The notes under the pieces were generated by a model, which saw only the letters and a list, made by a program, of their open reading frames with translations, searched no databases and was not told the DNA's origin. From Circinella umbellata (taxonomy: Eukaryota; Mucoromycota; Mucoromycetes; Mucorales; Lichtheimiaceae), in assembly GCA_025093555.1 (NCBI GenBank), contig JAIWNF010000013.1:124001-188000 (forward strand): a stretch of DNA of 64,000 nt, given 5' to 3'. Position numbers and translations under genes: made by a program. The first letter of the stretch is position 1. Each line of letters starts with the position of its first letter. This document shows positions 28,819-41,576 of the stretch, in pieces.

Positions 28819-29267
28819 ATTTTTTTAAAGTGTACTATAGTAAAAAGAAGAAAGCACTGGTCCTCTTTATTCTCCACGTTGTCTTTTTGTTTTACTTATC
28901 ATCATCACACGATGGTACATCCTTTCTTTGTCACACGCAAAATGTATCCAAAATTGGATCTCGCGTTTTTTGTAAACATTTGTCCGACCAATAATAAATT
29001 TTCAATGGCATGATTGTAACATATAATATCTGTTTCATAATCCATGTGAAATAACAGGCTCTTGAAATCGTGTGATGCATACCGTCAAGAAAAATGAAGA
29101 CACGTTAAGCAACAACAGCTATAGAAATGATCGATTTTTAGCACGAGAAAAATGCATCACATTTAAGTGTCTGTGCGAGGTGATGTGCCGGGGCAGTTGT
29201 GCAAGTGGGTTATAGAATACACATTAACAAATTTCATACCAAAAGTTTTGTTCTCAATACTTATACC

Positions 29268-29268
<1 letters not shown>

Positions 29269-29299
<31 letters not shown>

Positions 29300-29300
29300 C
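29269..29300. repeat. (AGT)n trinucleotide repeat
   Basis: About ten uninterrupted AGT/TAG units in non-coding DNA upstream of URA6. Confidence 0.9.
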
Positions 29301-31910
29301 TTGAGATAAACTACTACATCTAAGTTCAATTAAATATTCATTATGATGACAGATTAATGCTGTTGATTATTATGTAAAAAATTATTATGATGAAGATCAC
29401 CCCATACACCTATCCAATTTGTATAATAATTTGCTCCGATGTCAATATTTTCTTTGTCATGCAAATATCGATACTATCTACCAAGAAGAATCATTAATTT
29501 ATTTATATTCTCAAATAGTCTGATATATTTTTTCAATACAGCAAACATGCACTGTTATTATTGTATTATGCTCTATTATCAGAGAGGACATGTTATATAT
29601 CTATATAAGTGCGCTAAAGAATAATTCTACTAGCTATATAAAATGTTAGTTTTTTGGTGCACAATAGCTGATTTACGACAAGCTGATTTCCGACTTGTCA
29701 TTGAGAGGAAATGTTTTTATAGAATTTTTACTGACCAGTTAACATGCTACCATTCATCATATCAAGTTTAAGAATGCTGACAGTATGATAATAATAGTTC
29801 ACTATCAATTATTGGTCATGTACCTCCCCATGAAATATGAGCTGTTATGATGTTTAACAATGGATCGGTACAGAATTTCCTGCTCCATCAAGTAGACAGG
29901 GCAAAGACCAGGGATTTTGCCAAGCATTATTTCCCATCAGTGATGTTCGTACTTTTATAAGTGATCATTAAATTCTTATCATTGGTTATTGATATTTTTA
30001 TCTGCTGCGGTCTTTTTAACCCCTTTATATCATCAGGATATATTTTTATTTATCACACACAGTGGTATTTGATCATATAGTCTGTACCAAGTAAATAAAC
30101 TTCCATTAAACTATATTTCTGTAAGAATAGCGCTAGTTGCATGTAGTTCTACTTTTCTTTTCAAGTAGTCAATTATATTCTTATTTGCCACAAATTGGTG
30201 GCTATTGATACAGAGCTACAAAAACTTTCTATATTTCCATTATTGTTTTATTTATTGGCTTACACTAATGTTTGTCAATTAAAGTATGTATTTAAAATCC
30301 AGTTGCTCGTTGTTATTATTAATCATACCGCTGTTTTGATTTGAATGGCTCTATAATAATTCTCTTCGTATTTGACATCACCCCACATTTGTTTTGATGT
30401 TTATTTTCCGCTCGTTACTACGAATTACTATGATACCATTGTAATTCCCGTACACCAAAAATTATTGGATATTATACAAAAGCATTTCTTTTAGAAAACA
30501 TTCATCTAATAATAATTATGATACAAAATATATAGTTAATAATTAAAATAAACATTAAAGCGCTAATTTTTTTTTGCCCTGTTACTCTGAACTGCTGCAC
30601 AGTAACGGAAAAATTACCAAGTGTAATATAACCATTATTAGTTACTCTTAAATATGAAAAGGTACTATAGTAATTTTCCAATGACTGTACATCATAATAA
30701 GTACGCAGCGGTATGGGAAGTAATGGCATGTTTTGGTTCAGTATGCTTAAATTGGAAGCTATCATACATTATATGTAAAGCGGAGCGGGTGCTGTTAATA
30801 GACGGAGTATTCTGTTTGCACACATCATCAGGTGATCATGAGCCCACTTCATTATAAATAGCAGAGGATTTCTCATTAGGTCACACACATTAATTCTTTC
30901 CCAATTGAAAAAGATATACATAAGAGATATATTAAGATTTTTTGATAATGGTCTGGGAAAATAATACCGAATTGAAAAAATATTGCTTTAGAAACTGGTC
31001 GTCAACGGGAACCAATCTAAAGCAATTTATTGAAAATCAGTAGACTGTTATAGATTTATTTGTTACATTTTATTAATATTATCATTATTATTCTCGCCCA
31101 CAATAGCCTTTTTTCTCGTGTACATCATCCCAATAATAACTTATTATAAAACTGCTTTAGTCATAATATATCTACATCTAATAATACAAGTATCCATTAT
31201 TAAAACAAAAATTACAGCTGTCTCTTTCGATTCTATATATTAATTCAAATTTTTGTATTATATAACTTGTCAATCGAATGAGAGTTTTCATTAACATTCC
31301 CCCCCCCTTAAACTAAGAGTACTAAAGTTGTTAGTAGCATACGTATCCATCAATCAAAAAAAACCTGAATTTATCTCTATATTTATATTTATACAAATCA
31401 CTCACCATTCTATATGAATTACATTTCCTTTTTGTTATACGTGATATAATTTTTTTAAGTATTTGACATGTATTACAGACACATACAATTATGATACTTA
31501 CAGTATGACTGTGCACACATGTTTTCTTGATATAAGAATTAAAGCACAACACAAAGTAATATCATTTTTTTTTTGAAGTATCGAAAACAAATTACCCCAA
31601 AATAAGATGAACTTCTTCTTTTATGCACAAATCTTGCCAAGTCTTTGATTCCTGTCTAGGGAATAATCAAATCAACGACGTTGTATTATCGGAAAGGTTT
31701 TATTATATTAACTCAAAAATAGTACTCAACTACAACTCTCATTTACTACAAAAAGCGCGTTCCGAATGATGCCAAAAATTGAAATGTTTGATGCATGATG
31801 ACGAATTTTCTTTGTTCAAAAAAGAACTTAATAGACATTACACAAATGATAATCCGTACAGGGTTTACAAATAATAAACCTCCCCCCAGCTTTCATGTGA
31901 CGAATTACCC

Positions 31911-31925
31911 CTCCCCCCCCCCCCC
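31911..31925. repeat. Poly-C tract
   Basis: An almost pure C run of about 14 nt, after an earlier CCCCCCC at about 31300. Unusual in this AT-rich DNA. Confidence 0.8.
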
Positions 31926-32833
31926 AACACCAAAAAAAAATGTAAGCCTTCTCTCTCATCCTCAAGGCTGAGACCAGGAGTCCTGACTATTTTTATACCC
32001 GATCCTTTTTTTTTGTTGTCATCAGACCCTGGCTATTTCTCTTTCTTTCATAAATTGACAGGTAAGTTTAAGTTTAAATTGACAAGCATTATTACAAATG
32101 TGGTTTTGTTTTTCGAAAAAGGTGGATCGGTTCCTCTATTTTTGGAATGAGTGATTTTACTTTACTTATCACGTATGTAAATATCATTATTTATGTGCGT
32201 TACTATAGTTGTCATCGTCTGTAACAACATGATAAAATTGTTGCCACCACGATAACAAGATCATATTATCAAAAGAACGGATAAAGCAGAAAAGAGCGTT
32301 TCGATTGAAAAAAGTATGCCATATAAGTTTGTATTATTACAACGTTTGTTGTTTAAATGAAGAAGAAAAGAAATGAAGTCATAAATGAAAAGTTATGTAA
32401 ACCTGATAATAAAATCATAAATAAGAAATGATTTACTATATAAAATATATAGCAATATGCAAAGGGGGAAAACATCTATATATACAAAAATGTGAGAGGA
32501 GAAAATCATCAACGACAATAACAGGAGATAAAGAGCACATGGGAAACAATGAAATAATTAATAGTCCTGCTCCTTGGTTACTTGGTTTTTTTATGTGGTT
32601 GGGGGAGAAAACAATGGTAGCTTCAAAGATTTGCTGAGTTCAACCAACAGCATTAGCCACTTATCGAAAACCGTAGTACAATGGGTGAGGGTGATTACTA
32701 TAATGACTAGTGAAGAAGTGATCAACAGAACAAAAAAAAACAGTAATATTAATTCATCTGTACACATACACATAACACGCGTCCTTACCCAACCTTTCCA
32801 TTCCTTTCTTCAAATAGTATATATTAAAAAGAC

Positions 32834-33229
32834 TTACTTTATTGATGATGGATGGGAATTGTACAAATACTGACTACCCATATTAAAATAAGGAGAATGA
32901 TTCATTGATAGTGTAGGGGATGAAAGAGAATATAACCCTTGATAGTGACGCTGTTGCTGATGCTGATATTGCAACTGCTGCTGTTGTTGGTGTAATTGTT
33001 GCTGCTGTTGCTGTAATTGCTGCAATTGTTGCTGCTGTTGATTCAAATAAAGCTGATTATTATACCAATTATTATTGGCAATCTGCTGTTGCTGTTGTTG
33101 TTGATGGTTTATATTACCATTATGAGGATGGGGAACCCACTGTCCGTGATGACGCGAATAAGCCAATGGAGTTCCATTTGTTCCATAAGTTGAAGTAGAG
33201 TAATCAAAATGACTTGGTTGGTTGCCCAT
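32834..33229 (-). CDS. PolyQ protein with possible N-myristoylation signal, function unknown
   Basis: Single-exon 131-aa protein, not recognised. The start chosen is MGNQPSHFDYSTSTYG at 33229, which fits the MGxxxS myristoylation pattern; an in-frame upstream ATG at 33325 would add 32 poorly coding residues (N-run, hydrophobic). The middle (about residues 43-100) is Q-rich: blocks of 5-7 Q interspersed with L, H and Y, in a pattern LQQLQQQQQQLHQQQQQL that could form coiled coil or condensate-prone segments. The C-terminus is S/Y/N-rich. A strong donor-like GTAAGT overlaps the stop, but splicing there also reaches a stop at once. Whether it is a real gene rests on composition and open length only. 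Confidence 0.55.
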   Translation of the reverse strand: MGNQPSHFDYSTSTYGTNGTPLAYSRHHGQWVPHPHNGNINHQQQQQQQIANNNWYNNQLYLNQQQQQLQQLQQQQQQLHQQQQQLQYQHQQQRHYQGLYSLSSPTLSMNHSPYFNMGSQYLYNSHPSSIK

Positions 33230-33574
33230 AATAATAATACAATTGAAAATTAAAAATAAATTGTTGTTGTTATTATTGTTTGTTGCTATACGCGAGTCTA
33301 AAGACGAAATGTTTTGATAGATCAAAAGAAAAAAGAAAAACTAATAATCGTCTGAATTTTGGTTTCTTTTATAACAACAAAAAAAACGAAAATGACAACT
33401 TCTATAATGAGCCAGTGATATGGCAATTCAATACAATTCATTACATACTGGCAACAATAACAAAAAAAAAACGAGCGGAGAGTAATGAGAGACAACCTTC
33501 ATCATGTGATGATAATGTAGATCACAAGGTGTACACAAATGGCGCGTTTCTATATTAATTTATTCTTTAGACTA
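33230..33574. other. Spacer upstream of the polyQ gene
   Basis: 5' flank of the polyQ gene and 3' flank of the lipoyltransferase gene. An overlapping plus-strand frame (33280-33558) has no support. Confidence 0.55.
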
Positions 33575-35173
33575 TCAGGTTAATCGAGGATTAATCCATT
33601 GGGCAAGTTCCTCCACAATTTTTTCATTTTCAGAGTTTATCAATCCGGGTACATTTGCATTAATCTTTTCCACGGCAGCTTCAATTGCATTTTTTGAATA
33701 ACGGCAATCTATTCAATAAAGTTATATATATTCATTATTAATATATTCATTAACGTCCAGTCTACTGTCATTTTTAAATGTATTATATATTGTTCTTACC
33801 TCTTAGAGCGTTTGAAATTGCCGAAAGAATGGTAACTTCGTGTGCGCCAGTGGCATTTGGAGATGAAAAATCAGCTTCAGTGATGATCCCATGTCTTGAA
33901 CGAATGAAGCCGTTCTTTTTAGATATAAGAAAAAGTATAGTTGATCAGAACATAAATAGGAGGTAGAATAATAACAACGCCACTTAGCATGAGTTAAGTG
34001 TTTAACTTTTTTTCAACCCCTTTCTACGTACCACATGTCCCCAACTAAATTCCTTTTCAATTTCATTGGTGAATTCAGGTGTTTGACCGTATATCCAATC
34101 CCATGTTTGCAACTCCTCTGCCATCTCCCGAGCACGTTGTGGAAGCACATGGGATTCGCTAAAAACTACTGGCTTCTTTTTTTAAATCCAAGAAAAGAAT
34201 GAAAAAATGAGAATTTCATCAATCAATCATACACACATGCCACATTATTTGTCTATTTGTTGTCGATCAACCTTAAAAAGCAACTTTTCCTTTTTTTTAT
34301 CATTATTTACCTCAAGCTCCTGTCCATCATTATAGTCTCGAATAAATTCATATAATACTGATTCACAAAATTGTTGATGGTCGATTGTGTAAGAATAATT
34401 TCGTAAATTTGTTACTGGAGATGGTACAGATTCTACACCTTTGGAATTAATATTGGAGATTTTGTTCTTTTTTGATAAACAACCTTTCAGAGTGGTGGTA
34501 TCGGCATCAAGAAGCATAGTTCCATGGTGATAAGCTCTTTTGTTGATAATCTTATATGCACTACCGGATACTTTAAAACCATCGACCGCAATGTCATGTC
34601 GGTCATTGACGTAGGCGGGAATATCCAGTTCCAGGAGTGCTCTCGAGACCAGCTCAGCATTAGTTTTACGTGAAAATTCCTCCCGTGGCATGAAAATAGT
34701 ATAAATCGAGTTACCCATATCCTATTAAAAGTTACAGTTAAAAAAAGAACAATGAAAATTGAATGGATGGTTGTTATTGGTGAGTTCCTCATTTTCTCTT
34801 ATTATTTTTCTTATTAGTTTCTTTCTTCTCTCACATGATAAACCGCACCACCTCCTGATCGTCTTCGAACAAGCGGAATATTGTTGTCTTGCATATATCC
34901 TAAATTACATTCAAGGAAAGGATTTTGATTTCTTCCAATGACAATACAAGGCGCATTTCGCCATAAATACAAGATATATTTTTCAGGATCAGTATCACGT
35001 AATAACCATTCTTCAATACCAAGGTTAATATAAGGATTGTTGATGGTTGAAATGTAACATTCTACTTTAGAAGAGTAGAAACGCGATGCATGTAGAATTG
35101 TGCGTTGTCGTAGTTGCAGAGTTGGAATGGAACGAGTACGTAAAGTGTTACTAATTGACTTGATGATAGTCAT
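33575..35173 (-). CDS. Mitochondrial lipoate-protein ligase / lipoyltransferase (Lip3/LIPT1 type)
   Basis: Attaches lipoate to E2 and H subunits of mitochondrial 2-oxoacid dehydrogenases and the glycine cleavage system. Five exons: 35173-34835, 34721-34311, about 34173 to 34034, about 33940 to 33797, and about 33713 to 33575. The first about 35 residues (basic, R/S/T-rich, ending in RTILHASRFYSSK) look like a mitochondrial presequence. Signature elements follow: LYLWRNAPCIVIGRNQNPF, VRRRSGGGAVYHDMGN (joined across intron 1) and DGFKVSGSAYKIINKRAYHH, whose SAYK lysine is the catalytic position. The C-terminal accessory domain runs from TWDWIYGQTPEF to the end at LAQWINPRLT. Coordinates of exons 3-5 are approximate. 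It could be either the Lip3/Aim22 or the bacterial LplA-like subtype. Confidence 0.9.
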
Positions 35174-36837
35174 TTTCTACTTTTATTTTATCCTATAGTG
35201 TATCATAGTAACACCATTTTTGTCAGTTACAGATAAATTCAAAGCCACTGGGGACTTATATAGCATTGAGTTGTAAAAATATAGATCCGCATGAAAATGC
35301 ATCAATTGTTGCTATTGATGCCATTAATTATATAAGGAACATATTACACATTGAATAAGGGCAGCTACGCTTTCTAATTTTCGTAATGAGAATATGACAG
35401 AATATAAATTTGATAATATCACTTAAAAGAATGGACCTTTACCATGTCATTTTATTAATTTTATAAAAACCAACACATGAACTACATAGTTTATAGTAAT
35501 CAATCAAATAAAATAAAATTATGTTTTGAATAAAGAAAATTCATCTACTTAGAACTGTAATACAAGAAAAAACTAAAGTGTATTATAATGGGAAGAAAAT
35601 TATAATTATTCTAGATTATAAAGTTTTTACAAGACTTTTGATTATGATTGTACTAGATAAACTTTGTTAACTTTAAATTTTATATAATCACGCTCATTAT
35701 TACGAAAACAAAGTTTTTTTTTTATATTATGTATTACGTAGCTGAAAAGAAGAAGGAGATTGTCGGCAATTCTCGGTCTACAAGAGACATTGCTCTTCAG
35801 CCACCTTCAACTGTATCGCTCAACTTTTTTTTTTCGCGTTGACCGGGTCTTAGTTTTGTTCCATCCGCCAGCATAAAAAAAAGAATAGCTGAAAGATTAG
35901 TGGTAGTCTTAAAAAGATTTTAGACACATAAATGAAGACATCATCTACTTGTCAGATAACACAGTTTGGCACTCTTCTCTATCGAGAACAATGGCAGAAA
36001 AAAAGTGATAATAACAATGAAATGAGTGCATATTAAAAATTTTCAAGAATGGAACAACATCAATGACCGTATCACAACTATAATTGGATAAGTCATTATT
36101 TATAATATAAAATAAGAGTAGTGTGTATAAAGTATAAGGTTATTTTATTTTAATTGAAAGTTTTATTTCAAAAAATGCAGTTTCTTTATCAGATCAAATA
36201 CATCAAGCCAATTGTGTAACACATTCTCCCGATAAAAAAATGTAATACGGAGATGAATTAAATCCCAATAAATGCCTGGGGAATTTGAGTCTGGTGAAAT
36301 TTCCCGGGTAACACCATCATCACTCTTGCTGACAACGAAAAGTAAAAAAGGACAAGAAAAGGAAAGGTCTATCGGCAACTATGACCATGGTGAAGCTGTT
36401 TTTTTTTTCTTTTAACAGTTTATCATTCTTATTAGTACTCAATGAAAGTTGGTAGAATTTGAGCAGAAGTTAAAAGAGTAGGCCGCGGAATATCATTAAT
36501 TAGTTAACATTTTATGTAGGACAAATACATATAAAAAGATTCTCATGCAAAATCACAAAACAAATTCTATTCGCGGTTCTATCAAGTTGAGCGAGAATAA
36601 ATGGTTTTATACTAAAGGCACAGATAATCAAACAGCTTACGAATGAATTTTATAATGTAATATACCCTCATAGCGGCTCCAAGGAGAAAGTATGACAAAG
36701 AACTTCTAGATAAGTTGTTTTAAACCAGAAAAACTATATAAAAAAATAGTGCCTATTGTATAAATGATATATTATACTTTCCAAACCTCGTGGCAACTTT
36801 CTTCATCTATCCTCCGATTTAAAAGAACAATGGAAGC

Positions 36838-36838
<1 letters not shown>

Positions 36839-36869
<31 letters not shown>
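36839..36869. repeat. Poly-A tract of about 31 nt
   Basis: Pure A run, the longest A homopolymer in the window. No adjacent retroelement sequence is recognisable. Confidence 0.9.
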
Positions 36870-36871
<2 letters not shown>

Positions 36872-37391
36872 TTTTTTGCTTTAGCTCAACTAAAGTTTAA
36901 GGTAAGCAATTATGAGATATAATCTGTCTGGAACAAAAAGAAGAGCAGAAAAAGGGTCTATATTTATCCTGACTGAGAACAATTATATAAAGAGTATCAA
37001 CCAGATTTTACCGCGGCAAGCCGTAAGAAACCAAGAATTGTATGCTCTCCTTCAAATACCTGGTTCCACACTTTCTGCAACATCACATTATTTTATTATT
37101 CTAACTAACGCTAGATGTTGTAAGATTTGAGTCTAAGTAAAACACTCAGCCACATCAACATTATCATAGTTCGCATACATAGTGCATTAGAAAACCTTTT
37201 GATATAGTGGTTTCTTTGTATAATTGTATTCTATATAGGCAATATTGGCTATGAGCACGGCCGCGACATGTAAATTCAAGTTATCTATTGAGAATGCCTG
37301 TTTTTGTTTATTTTTCAAACCTGGTAATACAATTTGTCTCACTTGCCTGCAAATGTTGCATGAGCACCGATAATGGAAGTACAAGAAAAGG

Positions 37392-37400
37392 ATCTGATAA
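37392..37400 (+). promoter_or_regulatory. ATCWGATAA iron-GATA factor site upstream of the transporter
   Basis: Exact ATCTGATAA, 208 bp upstream of the transporter ATG. This is the consensus bound by fungal iron-sensing GATA repressors (Sre1/SreA/Urbs1/Fep1). Two further WGATAA cores sit on the opposite strand at 37161-37166 and 37281-37286. Binding is inferred. Confidence 0.55.
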
Positions 37401-37607
37401 AGTTATATTTGAAACGGCGCAATAAAATAAAATAAGAAAAATCGTTAAAATCGAGGATTCTTTTTTTTTTCTTTGCTGCAAAGGTCAAAACTAAACCCCC
37501 AACTCTTTTTTTTATTTTAAGGTACGTATATATAATATAACCTTAGCTTCTCTTAAAATATTTTAGTATCTAAATTAGCTTCAATCCACACTATATTTAA
37601 CAAATAG

Positions 37608-39863
37608 ATGGTGGATAGTAAAGAAGAGGTATCTGAAAAGATCTCTACATACACAGAAGAAACTCACGAAAAACGTGATTTTGCGATCGAAGAGCAGACC
37701 ATCGATCACAAGCTCGTTGTGGGTAAAATCGATATTCACTCTGGAGACAAGTTAACGACCGAAGTTCACGATGCTCAACTTTCTAAGGGTGTCGCCAAAG
37801 TTGAAGTAATGTATTTTTCTTTGTATCTCGACTTTATTGTATGAAACAAACAAATATAACTAATGATACCATGTTGCATAAAAAAAATAGGCTGCTCAAG
37901 CTGTTTGGGGCAGAAAAGGTTATCTTATTCTATTATTCGGTATACTTTTGGTGTATTACATTTACTCTCTCGATGGTACAACTACTTTCCAATACATGGC
38001 CATTGCAACATCGAGCTTTGGCCAGCATTCAATGTTAGGAACTGTATCAACGGCTGGGGCTATCATTATTTCTGTTGGTAAACCATTCTATGCTAAATTA
38101 GCCGATTACGTTGGTCGTGCTGAAATTTTGTAAGATATCATTATTGTTTTATTTTGTTATTACTTCTACAGAAGTTAACTTACTGATTTGCCGTTTTTTA
38201 TTTTTATTTTTTTTTCTATTCACTCATAGCATTATTACATGTGTTTTCTATATGATTGGTTATATTCTTTATGCGTCATCTACTTCTGTGGGACATATCG
38301 CCGGTGGACAAGTGATTTATTCATTTGGCTATACTGGTCTACAGGTACAACACTGGCTTCCGACTAAAACTATATAAACTCTCTTTGAAAAATAACATGT
38401 TATACTTTTCAAATAATATATAGATTGTCACCTCTATTGTTCTGGCCGATGTGACCACCTTGAGATACCGTGCATTTGCTGCTGGTGTCATGAACATTCC
38501 TTGGATTCTTAATACCTTTGTAGGTTCTTTAATCGCAGACAGTATACTTACTCGTGGTGCCTGGAGATGGGGTTATGGTATGTTTGTTATCATGTTCCCT
38601 ATCTGCTTGATTCCAGTTACTGGCTCTCTCATCTACGGTCAGTGGAAGGCAAAGAAAAACAACATTTTAGAAATTCTGCCCAATCCAGAAAAAGATCTTT
38701 TCAAGAATCCGGTCAAGGCAATTACTACTGCTACCAAGGAAATGGATGTAAATATTCTTTTTCATATCTTTTGATTATCATGTTGTTTTTACTTCTTGAA
38801 TGATGTTTACTTACTAGCTGTCTGTCGTAATGTCGTCTTACAGTTCCCCGGTTTAATCCTCATTGCTGCTGCTCTTGCACTTATTCTTCTTCCACTCAGT
38901 CTTGCACCAAAAGCTGCGAACGGCTGGCAAACACCCTCAATGATTGCCATGATTGTTGTTGGTGGCGTGCTTTTGTTCACCTTTTGCGGTTGGGAACTTT
39001 ACTTTGCCGAAAAATTCGGATTCGCTCCTATTGCTCCTCTTCGCTTTTTTAAGAACGGTAATATTGCTGGTTCCGTCCTCATTAACTTTCTTGATTTTGT
39101 CTCTTTCTACTTACAATTCGTATACCAGTCCTCATTTATTATGGTGGTCAAATCTGACTGGACATACTTTGAATTGAATTTGTTTGCTAACATTCAAACT
39201 GTCGCATTGTGTCTCTTCGGTTTATTATCTGGTGTCATTTTGCTTTATTGGCGTCGACCCAAGTACTTGATGATTATTGGTCTTTGTATTCGTCTTCTTG
39301 GTGTTGGTCTTATGATTAGAGCACGTGGTGCTTTAGGTTCAACTGCTGAACTTGTTTGGTGTCAACTTTTACAAGGTTGGGGTGGTGGTTTTGCCTCCAC
39401 TATTTCTGGCGTCATGGCTCAAGCTATGGTTCCTCACACTGATATGGCCGTCGTCACTGCTTTAGTACTTTTGCTTGCTGAAATTGGTAATGCTTTGGGT
39501 AGTGCTATTGCTGCTGCTGTTTGGACTAATCAAATGCCTGCTCATCTTGCTGCCAACGTACCTTCTGATAATGCTACTTTGATCGCTGAACTTTATGGTG
39601 ACATTACTAAAATCACAGCTTATGCTGGTGATGATCCTATCCGTCTTGGTGCTATTCAAGCTTACTCTGAAGTCATGAAAAATCTTTGTATTGGTGCCAC
39701 TGTTGTTGCCATTTTCCCTCCACTTATCGCTTACTTTTTCCTTACCGATGTTAAATTAGATGACAAGCAAAATCACTTTGATAACCGTGATCTTACTGGT
39801 CGTAAAACTGATGATACCATCAAGAAAGAACAAGAAGAAAAGACTGGCGTCACTTCTGCATAA
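37608..39863 (+). CDS. MFS siderophore-iron transporter (Sit1/Arn/Str type)
   Basis: Predicted plasma-membrane H+ symporter importing ferric siderophores. Five exons, 37608-37805, 37891-38129, 38230-38344, 38424-38747 and 38844-39863, give 1896 nt (631 aa), normal for this 14-helix family. The charged N-terminus (about 70 aa, E/K/T-rich) precedes helix 1 (YLILLFGILLVYYIYSLDGT). The A-loop region reads GKPFYAKLADYVGRAEIL, and the long loop between helices 6 and 7 contains GQWKAKKNNILEILPNPE. The C-terminal half includes LLQGWGGGFASTISGVMAQA and an acidic/basic tail. The third-exon acceptor and the intron ending at 38843 were chosen to keep frame. Codon use in exon 5 is cleaner and more biased than in neighbours, suggesting high expression. 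The substrate is inferred from family likeness only. Confidence 0.87.
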
Positions 39864-41576
39864 ATTTACTATTCCCCTTTTTAATTGCTTTTTACGTATT
39901 ATATGAAAAGCTTTTCTTTATTTATTTTATTTTATTCAATTAGTTCATATTAACTTTAACATTTAATTATCGCACACCCTCACTTTACTTCACACCTTAC
40001 ATTCATAACATAGTTTTTAGATATTTATACGTATACGTACTCTTTATGTAATAATATTATTTTCAGCACCATATTCTTTTATTGGATTTAAACCTATTTA
40101 CGTTTTTTTTTTAATTTGATGTTGATCTAATACCGTCCTCTTTTTTTACTGAGAAATCTTCCATTGGGGATTAACTATGTACTTACGTACGCACTTAAAA
40201 ATATTCGAGGGAGCCAGCGAAAGTAAATTTAAATCGTTCTGGACAACCATCATCAACTACTACTTTAAGCACTTCATTAGAATATATGTAACTAGTATAG
40301 TGTTGTAATGCTCTTAAAAATTACAAAGTATGCATCGTGCAGGAGCCAGTAATAAATGGAAGGGGTAAGCTGACGTTAGGTACACCTTTGAAAAACTATA
40401 ATAATCCGCAGCAATGTCATTATTTCGTTTTTTTTACGTACGCACTTGTTAATCTTGACAGAAAAAAGAAAGCTGTGAAAATAGTGCAGATACGTAGAAC
40501 AAATTTTCAATTTGGGAGAGTTTTTTTCTATTTCTTATATTACATCAAAAATTGATTATGTCTACAGTTTGCTTAAAAGCAGGCATTGATTATGTGTCTT
40601 GCTGTTATTAATGAAAGTGATCATTCTCATCTATTCGACCGAAAACTGCATTCTATTTTACAATTGAAATTAAAGAAATGCAAAGCATTAGGTGCATTAT
40701 CAGCATATATGGAAATCATGGTGAGATTCCAAAAAACTGATGGTTATAAATGAGAGGTGTACACCCACTGGGCGTTGAATGTATCAAAAGGTCATATTTA
40801 AAGCCACAGAACAAAAGCTGAAATACACACGCGAAGGTATGAAATGCGTGTGAGTCTACGTGTAGAAGGTAAGAAAAAATATTGATATCATAATAATGGG
40901 GTTGTTTCAAACTACAGAGATCGTTATGCACTGAATATTAAGCATTTATAAGACTGCATGAAAAATCAAATATTATCCATAGGGTAAAAGAGTATCACGA
41001 ATATATTGGAAATTGCTATCACCAAAAATGTGTTACATTTTTTTCCTTACGTACAGTTGATGAAAGCTGTATTACATGTATAGATCACTCCTTTGATATC
41101 ATTATTATTATCAATTTATGATATGATGAATCATAACTAGTTTCGACTATTTGATTTTAAGTTTGTTATCCCTATATTTTTGCTTCAAAAGACTTGATAT
41201 TTATCAAGTCTTTAGGCACAATATAAAAGGTATATCTCTGACAAATCAAAAGTTGCTCAAACCCGCTATTTTCAAGTTGTATCAAACAATAAAAATGTAT
41301 CAACAAAGGTAGTATTGCCGGAAATCATAGGAACTCGTCAATTTGTATAATGTTGTTCGTTTGTAATGTTTTTGTATCAAGAGGTAGATTAGGGCTCGTT
41401 ACCTCCGCACAGTCTTCGAAGAGAAAAACTTTTTAACTTAAGTACTGAATCATATCTTTTACCTTATCAATTATAAAAAAATTATTTACTGTTACAGCTA
41501 CAGATAAATTTTTTTGACATCATCCAATTTCCTATTTTTTTCCCTTTGGCTACACAAGCTACAGCATTCAGACGAC
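39864..41576. other. Intergenic region without a supported gene
   Basis: Transporter 3' flank (T-rich) on the left and TAD3 promoter on the right. An inverted match gacttgat/atcaagtc at about 41192-41211 forms a small hairpin. No gene is seen. Confidence 0.6.

Larger units (their letters stand above)
28819..32833. other. Gene-poor stretch of about 4 kb
   Basis: URA6 promoter at the left. No supported coding frame: candidates at 30502-30857 and 32428-32873 lack splice logic, family likeness and normal composition. Contains a TAG/AGT trinucleotide run (29269-29300), a poly-C run (about 31911-31925) and many AT homopolymers. No tRNA cloverleaf was found by eye. Confidence 0.6.
35174..37607. other. 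Intergenic region of 2.4 kb, divergent promoters and poly-A tract
   Basis: Separates the lipoyltransferase promoter from the siderophore-type transporter promoter. A 31-nt poly-A tract lies at 36839-36869. No coding frame is supported. GATA-type sites in the right 450 bp are listed separately. Confidence 0.6.

Noticed and set aside
30502..30857. Overlapping frames on both strands
   Set aside because: Mutually exclusive, short and without splice logic; most likely chance.
32428..32873. Three overlapping frames upstream of the polyQ gene stop
   Set aside because: Low-complexity and on both strands; no coding pattern.
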